A stretch of DNA of 64,000 nucleotides from Microvirga flavescens (GCF_003290125.1 NZ_QMKH01000001.1:868001-932000), one strand, 5' to 3'; positions 1 to 9,210 are shown, numbered from the stretch's first letter. The notes: generated by a model from the sequence alone, not told the origin. A program made the numbers and translations.

Positions 1-129
1 CGAAAGGCTGGCCCCGCTGCCTCTTTCCTCCTGCCCAACTCGTCGTGCGGCCCTCGCCGCAAGCGACCGCCGGATGCGCCGGAAGCGCGCCGTCGTTCGA
101 ACGAAGAGAACCCTATGGGAGGAAAACCA

Positions 130-1068
130 ATGAAGTCGTTCGTTACCGGTCTCGCCGCCGCAGCGGCTATGACCCTCAGCCTCGCCGTTCCCGCCATGGC
201 GCAACAGCAGGGCCGCATCATCGTCGTCAGCCACGGCCAGGCCAACGACCCGTTCTGGTCGGTGGTGAAGAACGGTGTGACGGCGGCGGGCAAGGACATG
301 AATGTCCAGGTCGATTACCGCGCCCCCGAGACCTTCGACATGGTCGCGATGGGCCAGCTCATCGACGCTGCCGTGAACCAGAAGCCCGCCGGCCTCATCG
401 TCTCGATCCCCGACGCCTCGGCGCTCGGCCCGTCGATCAAGAAGGCGGTGGCCGCCGGCATTCCGGTGATCTCCATGAATTCCGGCTCGGACGTCTCGAA
501 GGGCCTCGGCGCGCTGCTGCACGTCGGGCAAGACGAAGTCGATGCCGGCCGCGCGGCGGGTGCGAAACTCAAGGAAATGGGCGGAAAGGTCGGGCTTTGC
601 GTCAATCACGAGGTCGGCAACGTCTCGCTCGACATGCGTTGCAAGGGCTTTGCGGAAGGCTTCGGCGGCAAGGTGACGGTGCTTCCCGTCTCCAACGACC
701 CGGCGGATGTGCGCGCCAAGGTGAAGGCGGCTCTTGCCGCTGACGGCACTATCGACACGGTGATGGCGCTTGGCGCGGCGCTCGCGGGCGAGCCCTCTGC
801 CGCCGCCGTCAAGGAATCCGGCAAGTCCGGCGTCCGCGTGGCGTCCTTCGACATGTCCGCCAATTTCCTCAAGAGCATCGCAGCCGGTGAGGCCGCCTTC
901 GCGGTGGATCAGCAGCAATACCTGCAGGGCTACCTGCCGGTGGTGTTCCTGGCGCTCAACGCGAAATACGGCCTGATCCCCGGCGGCAACGTGCCCTCCG
1001 GCCCGAACCTCGTGACGAAGGACAAGGCCGCTCAGGTGGTCGATCTTTCCGCGAAGGGCATTCGCTAA
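130..1068 (+). CDS. Sugar ABC transporter periplasmic substrate-binding protein (RbsB/FrcB type)
   Basis: Binds a sugar in the periplasm and delivers it to the permease encoded next. The 312-residue product begins with a cleavable signal peptide (MKSFVTGLAAAAAM..., probable cleavage after AMA near residue 24), followed by the two-lobe periplasmic binding protein fold of the ribose/galactose type, with recognisable VVSHGQANDPFW and NHEVGN segments. I chose the ATG at 130 over the in-frame ATG at 115 because GGGAGGA lies just upstream of 130 and the signal peptide starts there. It is the first gene of a binding protein-permease-ATPase set. The family is certain. The substrate (fructose, ribose, a sugar alcohol) cannot be read from the sequence. 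Confidence 0.92.
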   Translation: MKSFVTGLAAAAAMTLSLAVPAMAQQQGRIIVVSHGQANDPFWSVVKNGVTAAGKDMNVQVDYRAPETFDMVAMGQLIDAAVNQKPAGLIVSIPDASALGPSIKKAVAAGIPVISMNSGSDVSKGLGALLHVGQDEVDAGRAAGAKLKEMGGKVGLCVNHEVGNVSLDMRCKGFAEGFGGKVTVLPVSNDPADVRAKVKAALAADGTIDTVMALGAALAGEPSAAAVKESGKSGVRVASFDMSANFLKSIAAGEAAFAVDQQQYLQGYLPVVFLALNAKYGLIPGGNVPSGPNLVTKDKAAQVVDLSAKGIR

Positions 1069-1077
1069 AAATGACCC

Positions 1078-1111
1078 GCGTGCCCGCGCTCAAGTCGCGG
1101 GCACGCTTTTT
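1078..1111 (+). terminator. Intra-operon hairpin with U-tract after the sugar-binding protein gene
   Basis: A perfect 11-bp inverted repeat, GCGTGCCCGCG/CGCGGGCACGC, with a 7-nt loop is followed by TTTTT. It lies between the binding-protein gene and the permease gene. The structure fits a leaky terminator or an mRNA 3'-end stabiliser that keeps the binding protein in excess. Confidence 0.8.
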
Positions 1112-1136
1112 CGGTTGCGTTTGAAGGAGGCGCTCC

Positions 1137-2276
1137 ATGACGGACATTTCTCATGTCGCGGGCCACACGCCTGCGGAAGAGATCAAGAAGATCCAGGACG
1201 AGCGGCTGAGGGAAGTTTCCTTCATCACAAAGGTCATGCGGCGCCCGGAACTCGGCGCGCTGGCGGGCCTCATCCTCGTGACGATCTTCTTCATCGCCAC
1301 CGCCGACCCGTCGATGTTCACCCTGGCGGGCATGATGAACATTCTCTCGCCCGCCTCGCAGCTCGGCATTCTCGCCATTGCGGCGGCGCTTCTCATGATC
1401 GGCGGCGAGTTCGATCTTTCCATCGGTTCGATGGTGGCGTTCTCCGGTCTGATCTTCGGCTCCTTCCTCGTCATGACCGGCTGGCCCCTGCTTCTGGCCA
1501 TCGCAGCGACCTTCGTCGTTGCGGCGCTCCTCGGCGGCCTGAACGGGCAGATCGTCATCCGCACGCGGCTGCCGTCCTTCATCGTCACGCTCGCCTTCCT
1601 GTTCATTCTGCGCGGCCTTTCCCTCGTTGGCCTGAAATGGGCGACGGGCGGCTCGACGCAGATGCGCGGCATCGGCGATGCGGCGGGCGAGGGCATCGTG
1701 CGCGAGATCTTTTCCGGCAATGCCTTGGAGGGTCTGTTCTCATGGCTCGCCGCGCATGACTACATCGCGAAATTCGCGAACGGCGTGCCGACGGTGACGG
1801 GCATTCCCGTCTCCATCGTCTGGTTCGTTCTCTTTGCCCTTGTGGCGACATGGCTGTTGCTGCGCACCCGCCTCGGCAACTGGATCTTCGCCGTCGGCGG
1901 AGACGCCAACGCCGCGCGTAATTCCGGCGTGCCGGTGGATCGGGTGAAGACGGGCCTCTTCATGCTCACCGCCTGCGCGGCAACGCTCGTCGCCATCCTC
2001 ACCGTGCTCGATGCGGGATCGACCGATTCCCGGCGCGGTTTCCAGAAGGAGTTCGAGGCCATCATCGCGGCGGTCATCGGCGGGTGCCTGCTCACCGGCG
2101 GCTACGGCTCTGCCATCGGCGCGTTCTTCGGCGCCATCATCTTCGGCATGGTGTCCATCGGCCTCACCTACACCCGCTTCGACTCCGACTGGTTCCAGGT
2201 TTTCCTGGGGGCCATGCTGCTCCTCGCGGTGCTGTTCAACAACTTCATCCGCAAGAAAGTGACGGGAGAACGCTGA
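1137..2276 (+). CDS. Sugar ABC transporter permease (RbsC/FrcC type)
   Basis: Inner-membrane channel subunit of the sugar importer. The 379-residue protein carries a cytoplasmic N-terminus of about 45 residues and then roughly nine to ten hydrophobic helices. Family hallmarks are the [11 protein letters not shown] segment near residue 95 and [12 protein letters not shown] near 258, the loop typical of ribose-type permeases that contacts the ATPase. AAGGAGG lies 6-12 nt before the ATG. The stop codon overlaps the start of the ATPase gene (TGATG), so the two are translationally coupled. The N-terminus is somewhat longer than in many RbsC proteins. Confidence 0.93.
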   Translation: MTDISHVAGHTPAEEIKKIQDERLREVSFITKVMRRPELGALAGLILVTIFFIATADPSMFTLAGMMNILSPASQLGILAIAAALLMIGGEFDLSIGSMVAFSGLIFGSFLVMTGWPLLLAIAATFVVAALLGGLNGQIVIRTRLPSFIVTLAFLFILRGLSLVGLKWATGGSTQMRGIGDAAGEGIVREIFSGNALEGLFSWLAAHDYIAKFANGVPTVTGIPVSIVWFVLFALVATWLLLRTRLGNWIFAVGGDANAARNSGVPVDRVKTGLFMLTACAATLVAILTVLDAGSTDSRRGFQKEFEAIIAAVIGGCLLTGGYGSAIGAFFGAIIFGMVSIGLTYTRFDSDWFQVFLGAMLLLAVLFNNFIRKKVTGER

Positions 2277-3061
2277 TGTCTAGCCAAGCTCCACTCATCG
2301 ACGTGCGCGATGTCGTCAAGCATTTCGGCTCCGTCATCGCGCTCTCCGGCATCTCGATGACCGTCAATCGCGGTGAGGTGATGTGCCTTCTCGGCGATAA
2401 CGGCGCGGGCAAGTCCACGCTCATCAAGACCCTCTCCGGCGTCCACAGGCCCACGACGGGCGAGTATTATGTCGAAGGCAAGCTGGTGGACTTTACGAGC
2501 CCGCGCGATGCCCTCGATGCCGGCATCGCCACCGTCTATCAGGATCTTGCGATGATCCCGCTCATGTCGGTGACGCGCAATTTCTTCATGGGTCGCGAGC
2601 CCATGAAAGGCGTGTGGCCCTTCCGCTATGTAGATTTCGACCATTGCGCTGAAGTGACTCGGGAGGAGATGCACAGGATCGGCATCGACGTGCGCGATCC
2701 CAACCAGGCCGTCGGCACGCTCTCGGGCGGCGAGCGGCAATGCGTGGCGATTGCGCGTGCGGTCTATTTCGGCGCAAAGGTGCTGATCCTCGACGAGCCG
2801 ACCTCGGCGCTTGGCGTCGCGCAGACTTCGATGGTGCTCAAATACATCCATCAGGTGCGCCAGAAAGGGCTCGGCGTCATCTTCATCACGCACAACGTGC
2901 GCCACGCCTATGCGGTGGGTGACCGGTTCACGGTGCTCAATCGCGGCAAGACACTCGGCACCTACGGCAAATCAGAAATCGCCATCGACGAATTGCAGAA
3001 CCTCATGGCGGGCGGCAAGGAATTGCAGGCCGTGTCGGAGGAACTCGGTGGGATGGTGTAG
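2276..3061 (+). CDS. Sugar ABC transporter ATP-binding protein, single-domain (FrcA type)
   Basis: Hydrolyses ATP to drive the sugar importer. The 261-residue product has Walker [10 protein letters not shown] near residue 40, signature LSGGERQ near 146, Walker [13 protein letters not shown] near 166, and the switch His in ITHNV. It holds one nucleotide-binding domain only. The classical RbsA/MglA/XylG ATPases of this transporter class are about 500 residues with two domains, so this protein should act as a homodimer, as in the rhizobial fructose system FrcBCA. Start chosen at the ATG overlapping the permease stop (TGATG). The substrate is not known. Confidence 0.92.
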   Translation: MSSQAPLIDVRDVVKHFGSVIALSGISMTVNRGEVMCLLGDNGAGKSTLIKTLSGVHRPTTGEYYVEGKLVDFTSPRDALDAGIATVYQDLAMIPLMSVTRNFFMGREPMKGVWPFRYVDFDHCAEVTREEMHRIGIDVRDPNQAVGTLSGGERQCVAIARAVYFGAKVLILDEPTSALGVAQTSMVLKYIHQVRQKGLGVIFITHNVRHAYAVGDRFTVLNRGKTLGTYGKSEIAIDELQNLMAGGKELQAVSEELGGMV

Positions 3062-3081
3062 CCGCTTCTCGAATGGCGTTG

Positions 3082-3186
3082 CCCTCATCCTGAGGAGGTC
3101 GCGAGAGCGACCGCCTCGAAGGAGGATCCAGCGCACACGAAAACTCCTTCGAGACGCAGACTGCGTCTGCTCCTCAGGATGAGGGC
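3082..3186. repeat. Complex palindromic intergenic repeat (CCTCATCCTGAGGAG family), long copy
   Basis: The outer arms CCCTCATCCTGAGGAG (3082-3097) and CTCCTCAGGATGAGGG (3170-3185) form a perfect 16-bp inverted repeat. Inside are a second perfect pair, CTCGAAGGAG (3115-3124) with CTCCTTCGAG (3144-3153), and a small GACGCAG/CTGCGTC hairpin. A shorter diverged copy lies at 28382-28432. The form is that of an interspersed extragenic palindrome. It sits between the sugar ATPase gene and the dehydrogenase gene. Confidence 0.75.
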
Positions 3187-3219
3187 GGTGGATTTGTCAG
3201 GAATTCAGGAGAATGGCGC

Positions 3220-4356
3220 ATGAAATCTCTCGGCGTCGGCCTCATCGGCACCGGCTACATGGGCAAGTGCCATGCGCTTGCCTGGAATGCGGTCGCTTCT
3301 GTGTTCGGGGATGTTCCGCGTCCGCGTCTCGCCATGCTGGCCGAGGCTTCGCAGGAACTTGCCGAGACAAAGGCGCGCGAACTCGGCTTCGAGCGCGCGA
3401 CAGGTGACTGGCGTTCTCTCGTCGCCGATCCCGCCGTCGATGTGGTGTCGATCACGACGCCGAACGCTTTTCATCCCGAGATGGCGATTGCGGCGTTGGA
3501 GGCCGGAAAGCACGTCTGGTGCGAGAAGCCGATGGCAGTGAGGCTCACTGACGCGGAGCGCATGCTGGCTGCGGCACACGCCTCGGGAAAGGTCGCGGCG
3601 CTCGGCTACAACTACATCCAGAACCCCCTCGTCGGCCTCATGCGCCGGGCGATCGAGGAAGGCCGCATCGGCACCGTCAACCACGTCCGCATCGAGATGG
3701 ACGAGGACTTCATGGCCGATCCGGAGGAGCTTTTCTATTGGAAGAGCGAAGCGACGTCCGGCCACGGCGCTCTCGACGATTTCGGGGTCCACGCGCTGAG
3801 CCTTCTCTGGGTCCTCTTCGGCGGTGTCGCGCGCGTGTGCGGCCACATGGCGAAGCCTTATGTGGATCGGCCGCTGAAGAATGGCGGTCGCCGCGCCGTC
3901 GAAACCTACGACATCGCCACGACGATGCTGGAACTGGAGAACGGCGCGTCCGGCATCATCTGCCTCAACCGTTCCGCCTGGGGCCGCAAGGGCCGCATCT
4001 TCGTGCAGATCTTTGGATCGAAAGGCACGCTCGTCTATGATCAGGAGCGCATGAACGAGGTGCAGCTTTATGTGGCGGAAGGGGCGAGAGAAGAACAGGG
4101 CTTCCGCACCATCCTCACCGCCCCGCATCATCCGCCTTACGACAAGTTTCTTCCAGCGCCCGGCCACGGCCTCGGCTTCAACGAATTGAAGATCATCGAA
4201 TGCCGCCAATTGATCGGGCGCATTGCGGGAGAAACGGCCCGGCTCATCGACTTCGAGAATGGTATCCGCATCGAGCGCACGGTGGATGCGATTGCGCGCA
4301 GCGCCCATGAGGGGCGTTGGGTCGAGGTGAGGAGGGATAGGGTGCTTACGGGTTGA
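3220..4356 (+). CDS. Gfo/Idh/MocA family NAD(P)-dependent oxidoreductase
   Basis: Probably oxidises a sugar or cyclitol brought in by the upstream ABC transporter. The 378-residue protein has an N-terminal Rossmann fold with GVGLIGTGYMGKCHA at residues 5-19 and the family motif EKPMAV near residue 105, which carries the catalytic lysine. A C-terminal alpha/beta domain follows, with HGALDDFGVHALSLL near 183. It lies on the same strand 158 bp after the ATPase gene, separated by the palindromic repeat. Related enzymes act on inositol, glucose, 1,5-anhydrosugars or levoglucosan, and the sequence alone does not choose among them. Confidence 0.9.
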   Translation: MKSLGVGLIGTGYMGKCHALAWNAVASVFGDVPRPRLAMLAEASQELAETKARELGFERATGDWRSLVADPAVDVVSITTPNAFHPEMAIAALEAGKHVWCEKPMAVRLTDAERMLAAAHASGKVAALGYNYIQNPLVGLMRRAIEEGRIGTVNHVRIEMDEDFMADPEELFYWKSEATSGHGALDDFGVHALSLLWVLFGGVARVCGHMAKPYVDRPLKNGGRRAVETYDIATTMLELENGASGIICLNRSAWGRKGRIFVQIFGSKGTLVYDQERMNEVQLYVAEGAREEQGFRTILTAPHHPPYDKFLPAPGHGLGFNELKIIECRQLIGRIAGETARLIDFENGIRIERTVDAIARSAHEGRWVEVRRDRVLTG

Positions 4357-4371
4357 TCTGGAACGGCGGTG

Positions 4372-6174
4372 CTATGCCGCGTGTTCCTTGATCAAATCCA
4401 GAAACGCATCCGCGTAGCGTTCCAGTTTCGCCTGCCCCACGCCGTGGATCTCGCCAAACCCGGCTCGCGATGTCGGCTTCTTCGCGGCCATGTCGATGAG
4501 GCTGCGGTCGGAGAAGATGACGTAGGCCGGAACGGCCTCCTCCTTCGCGAGTGTCGTGCGCAGGCCTTTCAGCGCGAGAAGTAGCGGATCGTCTCCCGGC
4601 ACAACGGCGTGGGCTTCCATTGCCGTGCGCTTGCGGCGGCGCTCGCGCGGTTGCATCAGCACATCAGAACGAAGCTCGATCCGCTCCTGCCCGCGCAGGA
4701 CGGCATCGCCCGCATCGGTAATGGTCCAGCGCCCGTATTCGGAGAGTTCGAGCGCCACGAGACCGGCGGCGTAAATCTGGCGCAGGAGCGAGCGCCACTC
4801 GGTCTTCGAGCGATCCTTGCCGACGCCGAAGGTTTTCAGCTTGTTATGGCCGAAGCGCAGAACCGCATCGGTCTCTTCGCCCATCAATATGGTGATGAGA
4901 TGCTCCGTGCCGAAGCGCTCGCCGGTTCGGGCAATGGCGGAAAGGAGCTTTTGCGCCTCAACGGTGCCGTCGAAGGACATCACGCCGTCGATGCACAGAT
5001 CGCAATTGCCGCACGGTTCCGTTGTCTCGCCGAAATAGGCAAGAAGCGTCTGGCGGCGGCAGCGCGGCGCTTCGCACAACGCGACGAGCGCGTTGAGGCG
5101 CTGGCGCTCGATGCGCTTCTGCTCGTCGGAGGCGTCGCTGTCCTCGATCTGCGAACGGCGCAGGCGCATGTCGTCGAGGCCGTAGAGGGTCAGCGTATCG
5201 GCAGGCGCGCCGTCGCGCCCCGCGCGGCCGATCTCCTGATAATACGCTTCGATGGATTTCGGCAAAGCCGCATGGGCGACGAAACGCACGTCCGGCTTGT
5301 CGATGCCCATGCCGAAGGCGACGGTCGCGACCATCACGATGCCGTCTTCCTGCAGGAAGATGTCCTGGTTCTTCGCGCGCTCTGCCTGCGGCATGCCGGC
5401 ATGATAGGGCAGCGCGCGGTAGCCCGCCTGGCTTAAAGAATCGGCGAGCTTTTCCGTCGCGTTGCGCGAGGAGCAGTAGACGATGCCGCTTTCGTGCCGG
5501 TGCTTGTCGAGAAAGGTGAAGAGCTGACGCCGGGTCTGCTCCTTCGCCTGCATGGCGAGGCGAAGGTTCGGCCTGTCGAAGCCGTGGATGAATGCGCGCG
5601 GCTCGCGCTCGAAGAGGCGCTGCGCGATATCCTCGCGCGTCGCCACGTCGGCGGTGGCGGTGAGCGCGATGGTCTGCACATTGCCGAGGCGCTGGCGCAC
5701 CTCGCCGAGAAGCGCGTATTCGGGGCGAAAGTCATGTCCCCATTGAGAAACGCAGTGGGCCTCGTCGATGGCGAGGAGGCTGACGCCGGAGCGGGCGAGC
5801 CATTCTGTCGTGCCCGTATTGGCGAGGCGCTCGGGTGAGGCATAGAGAAGCCGCATCGTCCGGTCGCGCACCGCATCGACCACGCGGCGATTCTCTTCCG
5901 CGTCGTTTGCGGAATTCAGGCTCCCCGCCTCGATGCCGAAATGGCGCAGCGCCGCCACCTGATCGCGCATGAGGGCGATGAGCGGCGAGACCACGACGGT
6001 AAGGCCTTCCCGCGCGAGCGTCGGCAGCTGATAGCACAGCGACTTGCCCGCCCCGGTCGGCATGATGGCGAGAACGTCTTCCCCGGCGAGCACCGCGCGG
6101 ACAATCTCCTCCTGCCCCTCACGGAAGGAGGAGAAGCCGAAGACGTCATGCAGGATTTTGCGGGGATCGCTCAC
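4372..6174 (-). CDS. recQ: ATP-dependent DNA helicase RecQ
   Basis: A 3'-5' superfamily 2 helicase for recombination and replication-fork repair. From the start used here (600 residues) there is Walker A TGAGKS at 40-45, the DEAH box at 137-140, a second helicase domain to about 330, the RecQ zinc-binding region with CGNCDLC near 390, a winged-helix domain, and a C-terminal HRDC domain (about 520-595). The frame is open to a TTG at 6198, but GTG at 6174 is preferred: AGGAGA sits 4 nt upstream, and translation then begins SDPRKILHDVFG as in family members. It converges on the dehydrogenase gene with 15 bp between. Confidence 0.95.
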   Translation of the reverse strand: MSDPRKILHDVFGFSSFREGQEEIVRAVLAGEDVLAIMPTGAGKSLCYQLPTLAREGLTVVVSPLIALMRDQVAALRHFGIEAGSLNSANDAEENRRVVDAVRDRTMRLLYASPERLANTGTTEWLARSGVSLLAIDEAHCVSQWGHDFRPEYALLGEVRQRLGNVQTIALTATADVATREDIAQRLFEREPRAFIHGFDRPNLRLAMQAKEQTRRQLFTFLDKHRHESGIVYCSSRNATEKLADSLSQAGYRALPYHAGMPQAERAKNQDIFLQEDGIVMVATVAFGMGIDKPDVRFVAHAALPKSIEAYYQEIGRAGRDGAPADTLTLYGLDDMRLRRSQIEDSDASDEQKRIERQRLNALVALCEAPRCRRQTLLAYFGETTEPCGNCDLCIDGVMSFDGTVEAQKLLSAIARTGERFGTEHLITILMGEETDAVLRFGHNKLKTFGVGKDRSKTEWRSLLRQIYAAGLVALELSEYGRWTITDAGDAVLRGQERIELRSDVLMQPRERRRKRTAMEAHAVVPGDDPLLLALKGLRTTLAKEEAVPAYVIFSDRSLIDMAAKKPTSRAGFGEIHGVGQAKLERYADAFLDLIKEHAA

Positions 6175-6205
6175 GATTCTCCTGTGGCCGAGCCGCAAGA
6201 TTCGG

Positions 6206-7435
6206 TCAATCGCGTGCTGGCATCAGGTGGTTGAGAACGCCTTTTGCCGCAGCGATTCCGGTGGCGAAGGTGGCCTGCAGGAGATAGCCGCCGGTCGGGG
6301 CCTCCCAGTCCAGCATCTCGCCCGCGGCGAACACGCCAGGGAGGCGGCGCAGCATCAGGTGCTCGTCGAGCTCATCGAGGGCGATGCCGCCCGCCGAGGA
6401 AATCGCCCGTTCCAGAGGTTTTGCGCCCGTCAACACGAGCGGCAGTGCCTTGATACGGCGGGCCAACGCCTCCGGCTCGGTGGGCAAGGGTTGTCCGCCT
6501 TCGCGCAACAGGGCGACGGCGAGCGGCCCCAATCCCGCCGCCTTGCGCAGGAAGGTGGCGGTCGATTGCCCCTTGCGCGGCGTCGCGAGCCTTTGCGCCA
6601 GCGTCGCGAGGGAAACATCGGGCCGCAGATCCGCCAGAAGCGTTGCCTGCCCATCGCGGGCGATGGCCTCGCGCAAGGGCGCGGAGAGGGCATAGATCGC
6701 GCCGCCCTCGATGCCGTCCCGGGTTATCATGGCCTCGCCGCGCAGGGTCTTGCCGTCGAAGGTCAGTGCTAGGGGCTTCAGCGGCTCACCCGCGAAACGA
6801 TCCCTGAGATAATCCGACCAGGAAATGGTGAAGCCCATATTGGCGGGCTGCAGCGGCGCGACGGCGATGCCCTGCGCGGTCAGGGGCCGGACCCAGCGTC
6901 CGTCCGAGCCGAGGCGCGGCCAGCTCGCGCCGCCCAGCGCGAGGATCGTCGCATCGGCCTTCACGCGCAGTGATTCGCCCCCGTGAGCGAAGACGAGGCG
7001 GCCTTCCTCATCCCACCCTTGCCATTCATGGCGCAGGGCAAAGCGCACGCCGTTCCGCTCCAGCCGGGAAAGCCAGGCGCGCAAGAGCGGGGAGGCCTTG
7101 AAGGCCTTGGGAAAAACCCGCCCGCTCGTGCCGATGAAGGTTTCCTGTCCCAAGCCCTCGCTCCATGCCCGCAAGGCTATGGGGTCGAAGGCTTCGAGGA
7201 GCGGTTTCAGGCGCGGCGCGGCCTTGCCATAACGCGTGATGAACCGAGAAAATTCCTCGCTGTGGGTCAGGTTCAGGCCGCCGCGACCGGCCATGAGGAA
7301 TTTTCGCCCGACGGAGGGCATACGCTCATAGACCGTGACTTTGAGCCCCGCTCCGCTCAAGATCTCCGCCGCGATCAATCCGGCGGGTCCGCCGCCGATC
7401 ACGGCAACGTCGTAGGTTGAGGGGGCTTCGGACAT
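6206..7435 (-). CDS. NAD(P)/FAD-dependent oxidoreductase, HI0933/YhiN-like flavoprotein
   Basis: A 409-residue flavoprotein with an N-terminal dinucleotide-binding motif VAVIGGGPAGLIAAEIL around residues 8-24, GRKFLMAGRGGLNLTHSE near 50, and a C-terminal FAD segment AGEMLDWEAPTGGYLLQ. These are hallmarks of the YhiN/HI0933 family (TIGR03862-like). Its substrate is not established, and the label aminoacetone oxidase in some databases is weakly based. I chose the ATG at 7435 because the flavin fold starts there. The upstream extension to 7543 would add 36 residues of low-complexity, non-homologous character. recQ follows 31 bp downstream on the same strand. Confidence 0.88.
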   Translation of the reverse strand: MSEAPSTYDVAVIGGGPAGLIAAEILSGAGLKVTVYERMPSVGRKFLMAGRGGLNLTHSEEFSRFITRYGKAAPRLKPLLEAFDPIALRAWSEGLGQETFIGTSGRVFPKAFKASPLLRAWLSRLERNGVRFALRHEWQGWDEEGRLVFAHGGESLRVKADATILALGGASWPRLGSDGRWVRPLTAQGIAVAPLQPANMGFTISWSDYLRDRFAGEPLKPLALTFDGKTLRGEAMITRDGIEGGAIYALSAPLREAIARDGQATLLADLRPDVSLATLAQRLATPRKGQSTATFLRKAAGLGPLAVALLREGGQPLPTEPEALARRIKALPLVLTGAKPLERAISSAGGIALDELDEHLMLRRLPGVFAAGEMLDWEAPTGGYLLQATFATGIAAAKGVLNHLMPARD

Positions 7436-7588
7436 GCGATGAGCTGACGCGGATCTGTTTATGGACGTAGCTTGGCTGGCGTGCCATGCAACGTCCTTCG
7501 AACGGGAGGGTCCTTGCATGACCGCCCGGACCGTCTTTTTCAAGAGGAGCGGCGATTCTTAAAGCCGCCATTGCCTGAAGGGGATTTT

Positions 7589-8053
7589 ATGAGACATCTG
7601 TTATTATGCGCTCTTGCGGCGCTGGCGCTCGCGGGTTGCGCCTCCCAATCGTCGCTCCCGACCACCCACAAGGTTCTCGCCAGCTCGACAAAGGATGCCT
7701 ACGCGGCTGCAAACCTGATCTCGGCCTACCGCGCCTCGCGGGGCTTGAGCGCGGTCACGGTCGATTCGCGCCTCAACGAGGCGGCGGAGCATCAGGCGCG
7801 GGTCGTGGCCGGAGCGGGCAAGCTCAGCCATGGCGATTTCAGTGGGCGCATGGATGAGTTCGGCATTCGCGGCTATTCCGCCGAGAACCTCTCCGCCGGT
7901 GGGGAGAATCTGGAAGGCATCATCGTGCGCTGGAAAAACTCGTCCGGGCACAACAGCAATCTTCTGATGCCGCAGGCCCGCAAGATCGGCTTTGCCCGCG
8001 CCAATTCGGACGGCGGCTACGGAAGCTACTGGGCGCTCGTGCTCGGGCAGTAA
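7589..8053 (+). CDS. CAP (SCP/PR-1) domain lipoprotein
   Basis: A small outer-envelope lipoprotein of 154 residues. The signal peptide ends in a lipobox, LALAGC, with the lipidated Cys at residue 17. The rest is one CAP domain with its usual motifs: EHQARVVA, LSHGDF, SAENLSAG and a W..SSGHNSNLL segment near the end. Bacterial CAP proteins are secreted or surface proteins of mostly unknown function. The start is fixed by GAAGGGGA just upstream of the ATG and by the lipoprotein signal; the frame is open upstream to 7472 but without a signal sequence. It stands alone between minus-strand genes. Confidence 0.88.
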   Translation: MRHLLLCALAALALAGCASQSSLPTTHKVLASSTKDAYAAANLISAYRASRGLSAVTVDSRLNEAAEHQARVVAGAGKLSHGDFSGRMDEFGIRGYSAENLSAGGENLEGIIVRWKNSSGHNSNLLMPQARKIGFARANSDGGYGSYWALVLGQ

Positions 8054-8065
8054 GGCGCGCCGCGA

Positions 8066-8650
8066 TCAGCGCTCCATCAGGCCTGCGAGCTTGATGTGCT
8101 GGAGCAGCATGATCGTCTTGCCGTCGATGATCTCGCCACGGCGGATCATGGAAAGAGCGTTGTCGAGGGTGGTTTCGATTACGTCGATGTCCTCACCCTC
8201 CTCGCTGTTTCCACCGCCGCTGCCGATCCGGTCTGTGGGCGCGTAGCAGGCGATGAAGAACACGAGCTGCTCGGTCACGCTGCCGGGGCTCATGAAGACC
8301 TCGAACACCCGCTGCGGCTCGCGCAGGCGATAGCCCAGCTCTTCCTCCGCCTCGCGCATGATGCAGGTTTCGGGGTCGTCTTTGTCGAGGAGCCCCGCAC
8401 ACGCCTCGATGAGCGGCTCGGAATGGCCGTTCACATAAGCCGGCAGGCGGAACTGGCGCGTGAGCAGAACGGTGCCGCGGGCCGGATCGTAGGGTAGGAT
8501 CACCGCGCCGTTGCCGCGATCGTAGGTCTGCCGCACCTGGCTTTCCCAGGTTCCGTCCCGGCGCAAATACTCGAAGCGATGCTTCTTCAGGATCGCCCAA
8601 TCGTCCGACAGGATTTCGGAGGTGTGATTGCGGATATGCGGATGGGTCAT
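8066..8650 (-). CDS. NUDIX hydrolase, NudK/GDP-mannose pyrophosphatase-like
   Basis: Hydrolyses a nucleoside-diphosphate sugar or related X-linked nucleoside diphosphate. The 194-residue protein has a Nudix box near residues 87-108 ending REAEEELGY. The first acidic position of the box is Asp rather than the usual Glu, as seen in some NudK/ADP-sugar members. The flanking segments (LTRQFRLP before the box, MSPGSVTEQLVFFIA after it) match the ADP-ribose/GDP-mannose pyrophosphatase group. ATG at 8650 chosen. An extension to 8749 exists but lacks homology. It converges on the CAP lipoprotein gene with 12 bp between. Confidence 0.88.
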   Translation of the reverse strand: MTHPHIRNHTSEILSDDWAILKKHRFEYLRRDGTWESQVRQTYDRGNGAVILPYDPARGTVLLTRQFRLPAYVNGHSEPLIEACAGLLDKDDPETCIMREAEEELGYRLREPQRVFEVFMSPGSVTEQLVFFIACYAPTDRIGSGGGNSEEGEDIDVIETTLDNALSMIRRGEIIDGKTIMLLQHIKLAGLMER

Positions 8651-8749
8651 GGACAAGAAGCCTTCGTTCACTGCCCGGAGTGAACAGTGGGGCGCGGCGC
8701 GGTGCACCCTCAAAAAATTGGATAGTACTCGTTCGCAGACGAAGAGCAC

Positions 8750-9025
8750 TCAGTTCAAAGCTGACGAGATGAGAAGCGCCATGCCGGTGAACGACGAGGC
8801 GAGCGCTACGATCAGCGCCCAGCAATGCAGCCGGTCGGGCTCAAGGAGGATCAGCATGGAGCGCGTGCGCACGCTACGCTCTTCCAGCCCCGCGCCGCGC
8901 TTGCGGTCGACGGGCGTGCCCACATGCACGAAACGGATGGTGCTTTCCGGCAGGGGCCGTCCTTTTCGCCTGTCGGCGGGCCGAATCGAGACGGCTTGGT
9001 GGTGGAGGGTGCTGGTCGGGCGCAT
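8750..9025 (-). CDS. Small predicted membrane-anchored protein of unknown function
   Basis: A 91-residue frame whose third codon positions are almost all G or C, like neighbouring genes and unlike non-coding sequence. It has a basic, hydrophilic N-terminal half and one strongly hydrophobic C-terminal segment (WALIVALASSFTGMALLISSAL), so a tail-anchored topology is likely. I recognise no family. The frame is open upstream to a TTG at 9181, but that extension has poorer codon bias, so the ATG at 9025 is used; neither start has a clear ribosome-binding site. It lies upstream of the NUDIX gene on the same strand. Confidence 0.5.
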   Translation of the reverse strand: MRPTSTLHHQAVSIRPADRRKGRPLPESTIRFVHVGTPVDRKRGAGLEERSVRTRSMLILLEPDRLHCWALIVALASSFTGMALLISSALN

Positions 9026-9210
9026 GGTTTCAGGAGCGGTGGTGTTCTTGCGCAGCCAGTCTTGGACCCGGGGTGTGAACGGGAGGTAAAGCGCCCGCGA
9101 GACCTGAAATCGCGGTAAATCAAACCTTTCCGGCAAGCCGCAGAAAACGGGTGGCGCTCCCGGACCGGATAGGCGACACAAGGGCTCGAAAGCATGGCCC
9201 GGTGATCCGC

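Noticed and set aside
45..743. A 232-codon plus-strand frame over the first binding-protein gene
   Set aside because: Out of frame with a gene that has a signal peptide, ribosome-binding site and family motifs.
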